Source: Triatoma infestans
Lineage: Eukaryota > Arthropoda > Insecta > Hemiptera > Reduviidae
Direction of reading: 5' to 3'
Assembly (NCBI GenBank): GCA_011037195.1
Contig: JAAEAF010001967.1
Coordinates: 124,001 to 188,000, forward strand
Length of the DNA: 64,000 nucleotides
Numbering within the stretch: position 1 is the first letter of the stretch; each line of letters opens with the position of its first letter. Below, piece by piece: positions 33,131 through 43,080 of the stretch. Position numbers and translations under genes: made by a program. The notes beneath the pieces are model-generated. The model was not told the origin of the DNA. It searched no databases and saw only the letters and a program-made list of their open reading frames with translations.

Positions 33131-33685
33131 TTTATATACACACTGCACACATCGCTAGGAATTATGCAGGTGGGATGTAATATATACATCATCCCAAACC
33201 ATAACAAAATAGTTATAATAGGTGACTAAATCTTTTAAATATGTAATCAATTGGTCTTTATATATTTTAAAGCTAGTCCTAACAAATCTACCATATTATT
33301 GAGGTAAACCTAGTCTATCTTGGCAAAGTTGAGCTAGTGACATGTTTTACTGTTAGAGATGTCATTGACAGTTTTGGCACAATTTTTTTTGTATTTTCCC
33401 CTTGTAATAAATAAGAATGTGTGAGACGAATGGGGCCTATTCTCAGTCTCGTTAATATCAGCTATTCTTGATAAGGTTTCATTTTCCTTCCTGTATCTGT
33501 AGGCGTTAACATCTTCAATTTTGCCTTCGTATTTTCCCAATTCTTTTGCCCATTATATATACGACTTTGTTAACGAAATATTTCAGGTCCTCCGGCCGAA
33601 CTCGTATATCGCGATATGGATGCTTCATCTGCCTTTTTATTCCCTTTGTAATAGGATCTGAATAGAGGGTTCTAACTAAAGCAGA
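33131..33685. other. No gene seen
   Basis: Unassigned AT-rich sequence. The minus-strand ORF at 33334-33540 has no recognised domain. Confidence 0.45.
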
Positions 33686-33689
33686 GAGA

Positions 33690-34065
33690 GACACACAAAA
33701 TTGAGAGTCTCACTCGCTACTTAGGACAGAGTAGAGTGGAGACTCTGTTTAAATATAGCTGCGCAAGCCTACAGGGAAGAGTCATTAGAACAGTTTATAC
33801 AGCAGTTACAGCGTATCAGCACCCAATTACTACTTTGCTTTTCACTCATTCTAAATCTCTCGCTGCTTAATTTCTCTTATACGTGTAAGTCCCGGCAGTT
33901 TGTGTTACTTCTTGATCATACAGTGTTCAGCATTATTTCTCCTTTATTTATCTCTCAAACTCAATTCTCTTTTTCTCATACCCATTATACCCTTCAATCC
34001 TGGCGTGCCTTGGTATCCAAATAAATACTACAGCTCTTGCACATTTATTCAGTTTTCCTAGCTAT
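33690..34065 (+). repeat. LTR-like repeat, copy A
   Basis: GAGAGTCTCACTCGC, then CTGTTTAAATATAGC (TATA-like, about 33747), then AAGTCCCGGCAGTTTGTGTTA near 33887 and CAAACTCAATTCTC. The copy at 48.9 kb has the same elements in the same order at similar spacing (CTGTATAAATATAGCC, AAGTCCAGGCAGTCTGTGT, CAATTCTCTCT). A conserved TATA box with a downstream GGCAG-TGTGT block suggests an LTR promoter and transcript start. No internal retrotransposon coding sequence is adjacent, so both look like solo LTRs. Confidence 0.4.
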
Positions 34066-34438
34066 TCACAGATCTAATACAATAAGAGATCATTTGAAAA
34101 TTTATTTTCAATAGCCTTCAAGAAGCTTGAAGAGAAAGTGTCCATACAATAATTGGCTATATATTGTCTGTAGAAACATATTTAGATCCAAATAGAATAT
34201 TTATTTATTTTAATATTATGTTTTTACTTTATTACATAAATTATATTTATTAATTTTGATTTAATTACTTATGACTATCGACTTTCCTTGTTGAATTTCC
34301 CAGAATAATCAAATTCAGTTTCCTTACTCAGAATTTTACAATTATTATTATTGTTCACAGGATTTACTTCTCTTATTCTTTATATATCATAATTTTTTTT
34401 TTTCTTTCTACGATATTTAAGAATAAAAATAAAAATAA

Positions 34439-34475
<37 letters not shown>

Positions 34476-34714
34476 GACTCTAAAATCTTGGAATATTAGA
34501 AATAGGTCAACAATAAGTACCAATATCTATAATTCATTGCAGATAAAAAGAAGCATAATTTATAATTTATGTATATAGTTTGTCTGTTGAATAATTTGTT
34601 TGTTTGCATTTATATCATTATAGTTATTGTATTATAGTTTATTGTTTGGTTTTTTAAACTGAAAACTATTGTGTTTATATTCTCTAATGGAACAATCACA
34701 TAATATACTAAAAC
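34066..34714. other. No gene; contains (AAT)n
   Basis: AT-rich sequence with a trinucleotide microsatellite at 34441-34474. Confidence 0.5.
34441..34474. repeat. (TAA)n microsatellite
   Basis: About 11 TAA units, preceded by AAAAT units. Confidence 0.95.
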
Positions 34715-35235
34715 AAACTTGGTGAAACACTCACATAACTCTCCCTTCGTGGAAAGTTATTTTATACCGATATTATCATCCTGTTGTAATTTTCTCATAG
34801 GTTGAGGTCGTTAGAGGTGAGAAAAATATCCAACAGTTCACCTCAATTAGCAAGTTCTGTATGAATAAGTTTTGTTTGTGGGGAAGTATGAATGTTAGTT
34901 TTAGATTTCTCCTTTTTAATTTATACAGACTGTGAATGAATCCTAAGTGGCTGAATTGAAGTACAAAAAAATATGTGATTGGCTGAATGACTTACAAGTC
35001 AATGCCACAAAAAAAAAAAAAAAAAAAGAAATTGACAAAAAAAAATTGCTAAAAAAATATTTTTTTTCTCTCATATTTTTTTTTATACTCAGAGAGCCAG
35101 AAAAATTGTATATCTCGTGAAAACTCAATTTCGCAAATTTCACACGATCGCAATCTCCCATATAGCAGTGATAAAGGGAAAATAATAAAATAAAAAACAA
35201 TTTTTTTTTTTTAAGGAGAAAGTAAAAAGAATATA
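34715..35235 (+). repeat. Family R dispersed repeat, copy 8 (degraded)
   Basis: TGAAACACTCACATAACTCT at the left resembles the sequence that precedes the left terminus of copy 11. The right part holds TATACTCAGAGAGCCAG, TCGTGAAAACTCAATTTCGC, CACACGATCGCAATC and AAGGAGAAAGTAAAAA. The middle is filled with A/T runs and lacks the CACTTCCGGTT core. Confidence 0.55.
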
Positions 35236-36523
35236 TTTTTGTTTATTAAATTAAATATTTTGCCCCAGGTGATTGAAACAGGATGACAATGTATTCAGGA
35301 CAGTTCTGCTGGTGGTTAAACATGCCGCCATAACAAACCATAGTCACTTTGTGTTTTATTTCTTTAAAAAAAATAACTAAAAAATAAAAAATGAAATAAA
35401 GAAAGGTTACTACACTGACAAAACAAAAAAACACTTTTGACAAACTTTCATCTATCTTATTGATTCTATTTCTATTTAAAGCAAAAATCATTCACTATCT
35501 AGAATTTACTCTAACTTCTATCACTGCAATACAAAAAAAAAAAAAAAAATGGAAAAAATATAGGTAACAAAAAAAAAATCGAACTAACCCTTCAATTAAA
35601 CTTTTATCCTGTCCTATACAGACTTCAGTCCGTCAAAAACACTCTCTCTCACACTAATTTTCCTCCAGCAAACTGCCAACCGTCAAAGAATCTGATAAAA
35701 TATTAAAATACACAATAAAAAAAAAAAAATAGAAGGGTGTAAAAAAAAAAAAATTAAATAAAAAAAAAACAATGAATACTTTGTTGAAAGTGTCAGAGGC
35801 CTTTCTTTTTTTATTTTCGAAAAAAGAAAAATTAGAAATTAAACAAAACAAAACAAAAACAAAAAACAAAGAAAAGAAAAACACAATGAGGGGAAAAAGC
35901 CTAGCAAAAGTTATTCATTGCTTCTTCGTTTTATAACGTCAAACAAATAATAATGTAAAAGTGTTGGGAAATAGAATCAGGAAAATAAATATTATAATTA
36001 CAAGACAAAAATATCGTTTATTGAAAAAACAAATTTATTATTCAATTTGTATTTTTATTAAATTAATAATTGTATTTCTTTTATATTACAGAAAAGTCAA
36101 TCAAATTTATTTCTATCCAATTGACAGAAGTAAAAATTTAAAAACTAATAAATTTTTAACTTTAAAAACACTACAAGGTACTTTCGAACAATTTTACAAC
36201 TATGAAAAGTATCCTCAAACTTGATTGAAGAAAATCGGAGCAGGGGGTGATTATTACAACTCTGGGAATCACAAAAAAAGGGGATGAATGCTTTCAATAA
36301 TTTTTAAATAAGATTTTTATTAATCAACTATAAGTAAGAGTCAAGTCCCGCCTCCTCCATATTCTATCAAAAGCACCCTTGTGAGGCATACCTCTGGGCC
36401 ACAAAGAAGAACAACCATAAAAGCCTGTAATAATCAATAATAATCAAGCCCAATTTATTTTAAAAAAGGGTATTTTATAGCGCGATGGGGGGGGGGATGT
36501 GTTCCTATAAAGTATTATTCTAG
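35236..36523. other. No gene; extremely A/T-rich
   Basis: Long A runs near 35530, 35720 and 35750. The ORFs here (35246-35491 and 35654-35884 minus, 35961-36224 plus) are Phe/Lys/Asn-rich readings of biased sequence. Confidence 0.55.
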
Positions 36524-37356
36524 TCTATATATATAAAAATTCAGCATCCGTATGTTTGTGGCCGCAAAACTCGAAAAGTAGTCGATGGATTGACTTGAAA
36601 TTTTTACACAACATCACATTTCTATATGAGAGTGTTTATATATACTTTTTATTCCGAAGTTCCCACGAAAACGGAAAATTCCGAACGCTTTGTGAGTTTA
36701 GCAGAAATAGACAGACGTAGACGCATAGAAATATTCTGCCACAGAATACGTCAAGAAACGCAATCATGGCTTGGATTTCACAGAATATACAATGAAGCGC
36801 TAATCTTCTTTGAGGATCTTTGTTTTGCAATGTGTGGCAAGCTATTGGCACTATTGAGAGTAACAGTACCGAATAGGTCGATCAATGCAGCATTCAGAGA
36901 GAACAGCTCAGAGAGCAATCATACACCATAAATGACTTACAGCTATTCGTCCAAGAAAATACACTGAAACTCCTTCAAGAACAAAAGATAGCATTTGATA
37001 CTATCATACAAGCTATGACCAACCAATCCGGTGGATTTACTTTTTGGACGTTCCTGGTGGAACTGGAAAAACGTTCTTAATTTCCTTAATCCTGGCTAAA
37101 ATCCGATCAAATGGCCATATTACGTTAGCACTTGCTTCTTCAGGTAATGCTGCTACGTTGATGTGGAAGGAGGTAGAACAGCGCATTCAGCTCTTAAAAA
37201 CATTTTTTCTTTCTTTCCTTTCAGTTCACAGCAACGCAAAGTAAATTGAATGATATGTTTTCTTGCTGAATCGATGTTAACTATAATACTTCTATTTACT
37301 TCCCTAATAATTAAAATCAGACTGAGCCACAGCTAAGCGTGGCCGGGTTTAGCTAG
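36524..37356 (+). mobile_element. Short Helitron with leftover replicase-helicase fragments
   Basis: The left end TCTATATATATAAAAATTC and the right end ...AGCTAG followed by T fit the Helitron rule (5' TC, 3' CTRR before T). Just inside the right end GCCAC pairs with GTGGC (about 37326-37342), the usual subterminal hairpin, followed by CGGGTTTAG. Between the ends lies a shortened helicase ORF with a frame change. The base left of the TC is G, not the usual A. With only about 830 bp it cannot be autonomous. Confidence 0.8.
36626..37244 (+). pseudogene. Helitron replicase-helicase remnant (Pif1-like)
   Basis: The first frame (36626-36931) reads SWLGFHRIYNEALIFFEDLCFAM and then LLALLRVTVPNRSINAAF, matching the linker before the helicase ('EALILIEDLC..M....L...G.P.PNRS'). 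A shifted frame continues with LQLFVQENTLKLLQEQKIAF, DTIIQAMTNQSGGFTF. The third frame (37044-37244) opens DVPGGTGKTFLISLILAKIR, the Walker A box of the Pif1-like helicase, then LALASSGNAATLM. A single missing base near 37040 would explain the last change of frame. The rest of the helicase and all of the HUH Rep domain are gone. Confidence 0.85.
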
Positions 37357-37394
37357 TTTATTTATAGAATTCTATCATCTCAATAATATTAATG

Positions 37395-37470
37395 ATATTG
37401 AAATAGGTAGACAAAATTCCAAGTTTGAAGAACATCGGTTGACCGGAAATATGGTTGTCCTGTTCCCCCC
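37395..37470 (-). repeat. Family R fragment, copy 9
   Basis: AAATTCCAAGTTTGAAGAAC and CGGTTGACCGGAAAT are the complement of the core block of family R. The fragment ends in a C run (37446-37458). Confidence 0.6.
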
Positions 37471-38123
37471 CCCCCCCCAACTTTTCGACGGTTTTCCCCA
37501 TAAAAACGCCGATGGATTTCATTAAATTTGTTATACTAACCATGAATATAGGGACTCGTAATTTTGTTATGATGTTATGCTTTGTAATGATGTTATGAAG
37601 CACGTATAAATTGTGGTAACAAAAATGAGAAAAAAAATGCGAAAAATAGTTGGACCTATCAGAACAAATACGAGTACAATTTATCAAACCAAATTGAATT
37701 ATATTAACCAGTTAAATCCAATTTCATAGTTAACTTCAGCAAAGATTTCAGCTGAAGAAATACATGTAGATGGAACGTTATACTCAATAAAGTAAATACA
37801 GCCTCTAGAGAAGAGAAGAAACTTTGTAATTCACCATATATTACTGGTGGCAGTAAGTGTAAAGTTGGTGTGCTCTGTGCTGTAATTTATGACCATTGCC
37901 AACTGTTGGAATTTCATAAAGAAATATACTAATCTTTTCCTTATTTTATTTCAATTAATTTCTTCTTTCTTGAAAAAAAAAACACTTCAGGATTCTAAGA
38001 ACTCCTTTTCTCAAACTGAATGTCCTTGAAATTATTTTTGTCACTTATTAGTACAATAAAGGAAAGCAACTAACATATGATATACTGCAGAAAGTTTGCC
38101 CAAAATAAAAAAATCTTCATTTT
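37471..38123. other. No gene seen
   Basis: AT-rich sequence; no domain or repeat match. Confidence 0.45.
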
Positions 38124-38180
38124 GTGGTCAAACACTGTTTCAGAGCTATCGACCATCTTCAGGATATTAATTAACAGGTG
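38124..38180 (-). repeat. Degenerate hammerhead-like module
   Basis: Minus strand: CCTGAAGATGGTCGATAGC, then TCTGAAACAGTGTTTGACCA, then CAAAATGAAG. Compared with the 29.5 kb motif, the CTGA-GA and GAAAC boxes and the GACCACAAAATGAAG flank are kept. Stem II is not convincing and the GUC triplet is replaced. Confidence 0.4.
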
Positions 38181-38210
38181 TTGCTCGTGTATTCATACTA
38201 AACAGACATC

Positions 38211-38396
38211 TTAGGCGCGTCAACATCTTTGGTCACTAGCCTGTAAACCTTAGCCAACACTGTCCATAACCAGATAGTGAGCTGCAGGGGCTTCTAGGAA
38301 GAGAAAATCTATAGGCAACATTACTGGGCTAGAACCACAAATTCCCTAGGAAGTCCAGCGCGCTACAACGAAGCTAAAACCCTTCCCAGAGGAAAG
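38211..38396 (-). mobile_element. tRNA-derived SINE, family 1 (decayed)
   Basis: Minus-strand GGGAAGGGTTTTAGC start, degraded A and B boxes (GTGGTTCTAGCCCAG), TCTTCCTAGAAGCCCCTGC body and the family 3' end GTTGACGCGCCTAAG. Several small deletions relative to the copy at 17.4 kb. Confidence 0.75.
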
Positions 38397-38885
38397 AATG
38401 ATTTTTTACTTTCCGATTTGTAGGTAAGAACAAGGTATTGTGAACTGACTATATATCAGTTTCCATTGAACTTAAATTTGAGGTTTCTGCCAATGTTGCC
38501 GTGCGGATAAAAAAGGATTTCTTTAGAAAAAAACTTCACTTGCAAATATATCACACTTCTAACTGGGAAATTCAATTAAATTAAATTTTAAATCTCTGAC
38601 ATAATAACGATGTGAACAACTCTATTAACTTTTTAGCACAGAATGAATTCCTCTCGCTGTTTAATAAAAGAAGTATGCTTAGATTAAATTAAAATAATTT
38701 TCTTTCTTTTGAAAAGCAAGTTTCCCAGTGAAAAACAAAGTACTTTCAAAAGTATTAGCATAATGTCATTGAAAAAGTGAATTAGTTAATGAATTAACTT
38801 GTTTCTTGTTTAACAAAATTTTTCTTTTTTTCTTTTTTTTTGCTTTCTCTAAAAAAAGTTATTTAAATCTGATATTTTATCCGTT
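38397..38885. other. No gene seen
   Basis: AT-rich sequence. Confidence 0.5.
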
Positions 38886-38890
38886 TTTAT

Positions 38891-38930
38891 TCCTGACTAG
38901 TTTCGGATTTCCATCCATCGTCAGGGTAAA
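38891..38930 (-). repeat. Nested hairpin resembling a hammerhead core
   Basis: Minus strand: CCTGACGATGGATGG, AAATCCGAAACTAGTCAGG. It can be read as CTGACGA core, GGAT-GGAA-ATCC hairpin, GAAAC and GTC. However, CCTGAC also pairs perfectly with GTCAGG, giving an outer 6-bp stem around the GGAT/ATCC hairpin, while hammerhead stem I would be poor. The alternative fold argues against an active ribozyme. Confidence 0.45.
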
Positions 38931-39284
38931 TTTATCAAGTTCATGCTTGTTGGTTTTTGTTGATTATATGTATGTCATATAACTTCTAATTATTCTAATG
39001 GTGACACTATTCATGAAACTGAAAATGATATCATCCCATAAATGATAACCTCTATTGAGCGGCGCTATTCAACTTATGAACTTACGAGGAATGGGTGCGG
39101 TAATGCCATAATTGTCAGCCATCCAAGATCCATAAGACACGAGGAAACTCCTCTGAATTCTTTCTAAAAACCGGGATTGACCAAACACCAGACACAGTCT
39201 CTTATTACCATAATTGAAGGATGGATAACCCGGTTTGGTAAACGATTATATTATTCACTGATTGAGGCAAAACAATTTGATGCC
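38931..39284. other. No gene seen
   Basis: Unassigned sequence, less AT-rich around 39060-39200. Confidence 0.4.
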
Positions 39285-39530
39285 GGAATCCTGAGTTTGA
39301 AGAAAATCGGTTTCACAGGAAGTGCAACATTATTGAAGAGTTTTTTTTTTTAAATTTTTTTTTTTTTGAAACATAGTTTTCCGAGAAAACTAATTTAGAG
39401 AAACTGTATGGGAAGGGCTGGAAGGTCATGACCTTCAATAAATTTGGAGACTATTAAACATTACTAGAAATTATAAATTTCCCAATTGAAAACTGTGTAC
39501 GTCAATTGCAGTAAGAGAAAGTCGCGTGAA
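39285..39530 (-). repeat. Family R dispersed repeat, copy 10 (left end)
   Basis: Reverse orientation: TTTGAAGAAAATCGG, TTTTCCGAGAAAACTAATTT, then the family's left terminus read backwards, TTGCAGTAAGAGAAAGTCGC. It confirms that the left end of the repeat is the inverse of its right end. Confidence 0.7.
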
Positions 39531-40263
39531 TATTTTGCCCCAGTTTTTCATTTTTAAACTTAACAAATGAAGAAAGGAAATTCACTTTTTTCTGTACTTA
39601 TATTTTTGTAATAGAGATTTCTCAAAAATAAATAAAGAATGGAGGAAATATAATGGAGAGACAAAACTGCAGTCGTTATGATACACCAAGAAAGGAAAAT
39701 CTTTATTAAAAAGAAGGCAATGCATATTTAGGGATACTAAGTGGCACTAAAAAGTTTTATACGTCTGCCTCCATCCGACAATAGCGCCACTAGTAACAAG
39801 GGCACCAAACAACAAGGTGCTTTCAAATATAACTAACTATATGAAGTTTATATTATAGTTATAATGATGATAAAGACAATAAATGTAAGTAACTTTTAAT
39901 TTTGGAATCATTAATGCTCGATTATAGGTCAATTAAATAAACAAGGAAGATACCATCCGTATTCACAGACTCCTTATACAAATTACAAATAATATACGGA
40001 TGAACTGGTGATGGTAAAACCACGATCAAAATGCATTTTATTTATTAATCCTACAATTCGATTAATCCTATCACACATAATACATTACATACCATTACGT
40101 ACACTATTCACAACACTGATACTCCTGGACGCTCGGTAGATCTTTTAAATCGCGGGGATTTAACCTTAAAGCCACATCGTTATCATCGTCATCACCTTCA
40201 AACAGATGCGGTAGAATCCCTTTCAAGTATCTCTACATAGATAATTATGTTTACATGTAAATA
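39531..40263. other. No gene seen
   Basis: AT-rich sequence flanking the foldback element. Confidence 0.45.
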
Positions 40264-40429
40264 GTTCAGTTCGGTTGTTCATCAATTCACCATCCACCGA
40301 CCACCATTGTCCTGCAATCATTACATAAGCCAACGAAGATACTCTTAGCAATAAAAGAAAAAAGAGGGAGGTAGATATTTTTAATAGAAAAAGAAAAAGA
40401 GGTAACTTTTACAAATAAGATAAGACTGG

Positions 40430-40670
40430 AGTGATTTTGTTGCTAGAGAGAGCTGTTTCTGGTAAGATAAGTAGAAGAGGAGCATAAATGGAGGGAAAGC
40501 AGTTGCGAGTAAACGATAAGATGGAGAGAAACCGCGTATCAATGAGATAAGAAACAGAGGAAGCTACTAATAATAGGATAAAAAGCGGGAGCAGTTTCTG
40601 ATTGAGTTAAGAGACAGAGAAATTGTTATCTATGAGACAAGAAAAGAGGAAGCTGTCATCAGTAAGAGGA
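40430..40670 (+). repeat. About 30-bp tandem units, left foldback arm
   Basis: Roughly seven diverged units of the form AGCTG-N9-GATAAGA-N5-GAGG, for example TATCAATGAGATAAGAAAC and TATCTATGAGACAAGAAAAG, with a period of 28-31 bp. Confidence 0.7.
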
Positions 40671-42033
40671 TTCAAGAATGCTTTAGTGTCTAGAGTAAAA
40701 CAGAAGGGAGATCTTAATCGTACATGAGGAAGCTCTATATTAGATAAATCCATATTTATTAGCAAGAAGTTTATTTAAAATTATTTTAATATACAATCCA
40801 CATGGAGTGCAGATTTTTATATAAACAAACGGACAAATAATTTATAACCATTCTAAATTTGTGTACCAAACAAAGAAAGCAAAAAATATCTGATCCAAGA
40901 TAAGAATGATTGAAGCATCAATAAAAAGTGAATGCAACATCAACAATAACAAAAAAACCGCCTTGTGGTTGTAGAAAGCAATAATCAAGGTCTCCCATTT
41001 CCATAGTCTACCGCTACAACTTGTTGGTAGATAAGTAAGTAAGAAGACAGAGTAGACTCAAGACTGACTGACTCACAGACTGGATGGTTGGTTGACTGGC
41101 TGGCACATCCTACTCTTTATGCATCATTGAGCTGATAGACTTGACTTCAACATCGCATGTTGCATGTCCCCATATTGCAATTGTTACTTCGTTGTGACGT
41201 CTGTAACATAAAGTGCATTATCCTATTTATTATAATAGTGGTGTTACCTGAGTTTGTTTTTCCTTTATTTCTTATTTCTTTCTCTTTTTGCCCCCTATTT
41301 CTTCTTCTTCTTCTTTCATCTTTTATCTCTACGATCTGTGTGGATTAGTTTACATTGCAATCTTTAACTTGTTTCTTTGTTTCATTGGTTATTTATTTAT
41401 TAAGAAAAGCAGTCTTATAACAGCTGCTATCGCTAATCCTGTCCACAGCCGAATAGTTCAAAAGAAATCTTTCCCACATCTTTCTCTCATTGATTAAAAA
41501 TGTTTCCAATTCTGATCCTCTCACAAGAGCTCCACATGATAACTCCGTTCTGCTTCATCTTCTAAAGGGTTAGATATGCAAAGAAAGTGACTATAAAGCC
41601 AAAACCACTGCAATCTAAGAAGTCTATTGGAGCTGTCCTAGGTGTCAGTTCTCTAAACTCAATTGGTTACCCTCATCAACAACCTCTGCAGCCCTCCCCT
41701 AAGTGGACAGTGTGCGTGTTGGAGGTGTTGTTGGGCTGAGATATTGAGAGATGGCTAGTCCAGTTCCCCTTCCCGCAAATCTACAGGATGCATGATAATT
41801 GGCCAGCTTTGTCAGATTTAAAAATATCATAATAAAAATCAAAAGCGACACACTTATATAGACCAATAATGGGCGATTAGAATATAGATTCATCAAAGAT
41901 ATTTTCCACGATAGCCTGTTTCATTTTGTGGTCATCGACCGGTTTCGGGAGTTCATCAGGATGTTCTGATAAAACAGTGTGATAACACAGACTTACAGGC
42001 ACAGACTATAAAATCAGTTGGTACACTCCAACG
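40671..42033. other. Centre of the foldback element, no transposase seen
   Basis: Contains short GACT/GGTT repeats at 41062-41105, a pyrimidine-rich tract at 41250-41330 that produces hydrophobic ORFs (41157-41348, 41288-41497), and a hammerhead-like module at 41880-41995. None encodes a recognisable protein. Confidence 0.45.
41880..41995 (-). repeat. Penelope/retrozyme-like module, ribozyme stem II lost
   Basis: Minus strand: CACACTGTTTTATCAGAAC, CATC, CTGATGA (about 41960-41954), only ACTCCC where stem II should be, GAAACCGGTC (41946-41937), GATGACCACAAAATGAAAC, then GGCTATCGTGGAAAATATC. Stem I (CATC/GATG), both core boxes and GUC are kept as in the 29.5 kb motif. A deletion of about seven bases has removed one strand of stem II, so it should be inactive. 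Confidence 0.6.
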
Positions 42034-42310
42034 ATCCTCTTAGTGATGACAGCTTCCCCCCTGTCCAAACAGCTTCCTCTTTTCTTATCTCACTGCAAAC
42101 AGCTTCTCTATTTCTTGATTCAATTAGAAATCGCTACCAATTTTTCTTCTATTATTAGTAGCTTCTACTAGTTTTTATGTCATTGATAACAGGTTCTACT
42201 CTATTTTATCTTTATTAACAAATGCTTCCCCACTATCTCCTTTGACTTCTTAGCTCCACTTCTATCTTATCTTACCGGAAACAGCTATCTCAGAAACAGC
42301 AATCAATTCA
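42034..42310 (-). repeat. About 30-bp tandem units, right foldback arm
   Basis: Inverse of the left-arm units. On the plus strand: AGCTTCCTCTTTTCTTATCT, AGCTTCTCTATTTCTTGATT, then GTAGCTTCTACTAGTTTTTA and similar, period about 30 bp. Confidence 0.7.
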
Positions 42311-42430
42311 CTATTATCTCATTAGTAAAAGAGATAAGTTCTCTTATAGATAAGGTATTTTCACTAGCTCTTGAATGTTTACAGGATGATGGTGGATGGT
42401 GATGGTGAACTGATGAACACCCGAACTAAA

Positions 42431-42884
42431 CGTGTAGGAGTGAATAGAGCGACCGATGGTTATAAACTAGGTGTAACGTTGGCGTTGTGAATCCGAAGAA
42501 GAGTATTGCGAGTAGTTAGATAGAACTCGTGCTTGTTCTAAGAGTGGCTAGCGAGTGGCTAGCTTCGTGAATCTTCCAGAGTTGAGGTTGATATAGCGAT
42601 TGATGTTTTTACTCTTATCTGGTGACTGAATCACATACTGACTCACAAAAAGCTCTTCAGATGTTCGATTTGATTTCTCGAACCACTTAATTACAGCTCT
42701 GGATCAAATTCTGGCAGTAAAAATTTGAAGCCCATTTGCCGGAAGTGTCAGTGCGCTTTAAGTCTCAGTGGTACCGCCTTGATACGATTGCTGATCAAAC
42801 TAGTGAGTCCAGCTTTTTGTGGCATTTGCTGCCGATTGGTTTCATTACAAGTGAAAAAATCTAAGATTAACGGAAGAGTTGTTT
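42431..42884. other. No gene seen
   Basis: Mixed sequence. The ORF at 42725-42916 (+) has a C-x2-C near its start and another C-x2-C later but no recognised zinc-finger spacing, and it runs into a repeat core, so it is not called. Confidence 0.4.
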
Positions 42885-42945
42885 GGTATAAACCAATAAT
42901 TTGTCCAAGCAAATAACAAGGCTTCTTCAGGGTAGTTGTTGACTA
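42885..42945 (-). repeat. CTGAAGAAG repeat core, copy d
   Basis: Minus strand: CAACTACCCTGAAGAAGCC, then TTGGACAAATTATTGG, TTTATACCAAACAACTC. The GAAA box is degraded to ACAAA. Confidence 0.55.
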
Positions 42946-43014
42946 CACCGGAACTATGACCAATAATGGTGAAACATCCATCCTACCAACATAATAGTTA
43001 TGTCAAATATTCAA

Positions 43015-43080
43015 ATCAATAACTATACTAAAGAAGTCTTTTGTAATGAGAGTAACACATCGGTTTATTCAAAGCCAAAG
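43015..43080 (+). repeat. CTGAAGAAG repeat core, copy e (decayed)
   Basis: ACTATACTAAAGAAGTC, TTTTGTAATGAG, then CGGTTTATTCAAAGCC. It faces copy d in opposite orientation about 75 bp away. Confidence 0.4.

Larger units (their letters stand above)
40264..42430. mobile_element. Foldback-type element with long tandem-repeat arms
   Basis: Two arms, 40264-40670 and 42034-42430, are co-linear inverted copies. Outer ends: AGTTCGGTTGTTCATCAATT against the reverse complement AGTTCGGGTGTTCATCAGTT. Then comes a CACCATCCACC block on both, AGCTGTTTCTGGTAAGATAA against AGCTGTTTCCGGTAAGATAA, AGCTACTAATAATAG on both, and inner ends AGCTGTCATCAGTAAGAGGA against AGCTGTCATCACTAAGAGGA. The inner two thirds of each arm consists of about 30-bp tandem units. 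Long inverted arms made of short tandem repeats are the hallmark of foldback elements. No transposase was found in the 1.36 kb centre and no clear target duplication at the edges. Confidence 0.7.

Noticed and set aside
40430..40670. CRISPR-like array
   Set aside because: Units are diverged and contiguous without unique spacers, and the sequence is eukaryotic; they are foldback-arm repeats.
41157..41497. Membrane-protein-like ORFs in the foldback centre
   Set aside because: Hydrophobic content comes from a T/C-rich tract; two overlapping frames look alike, and there is no transposase motif.
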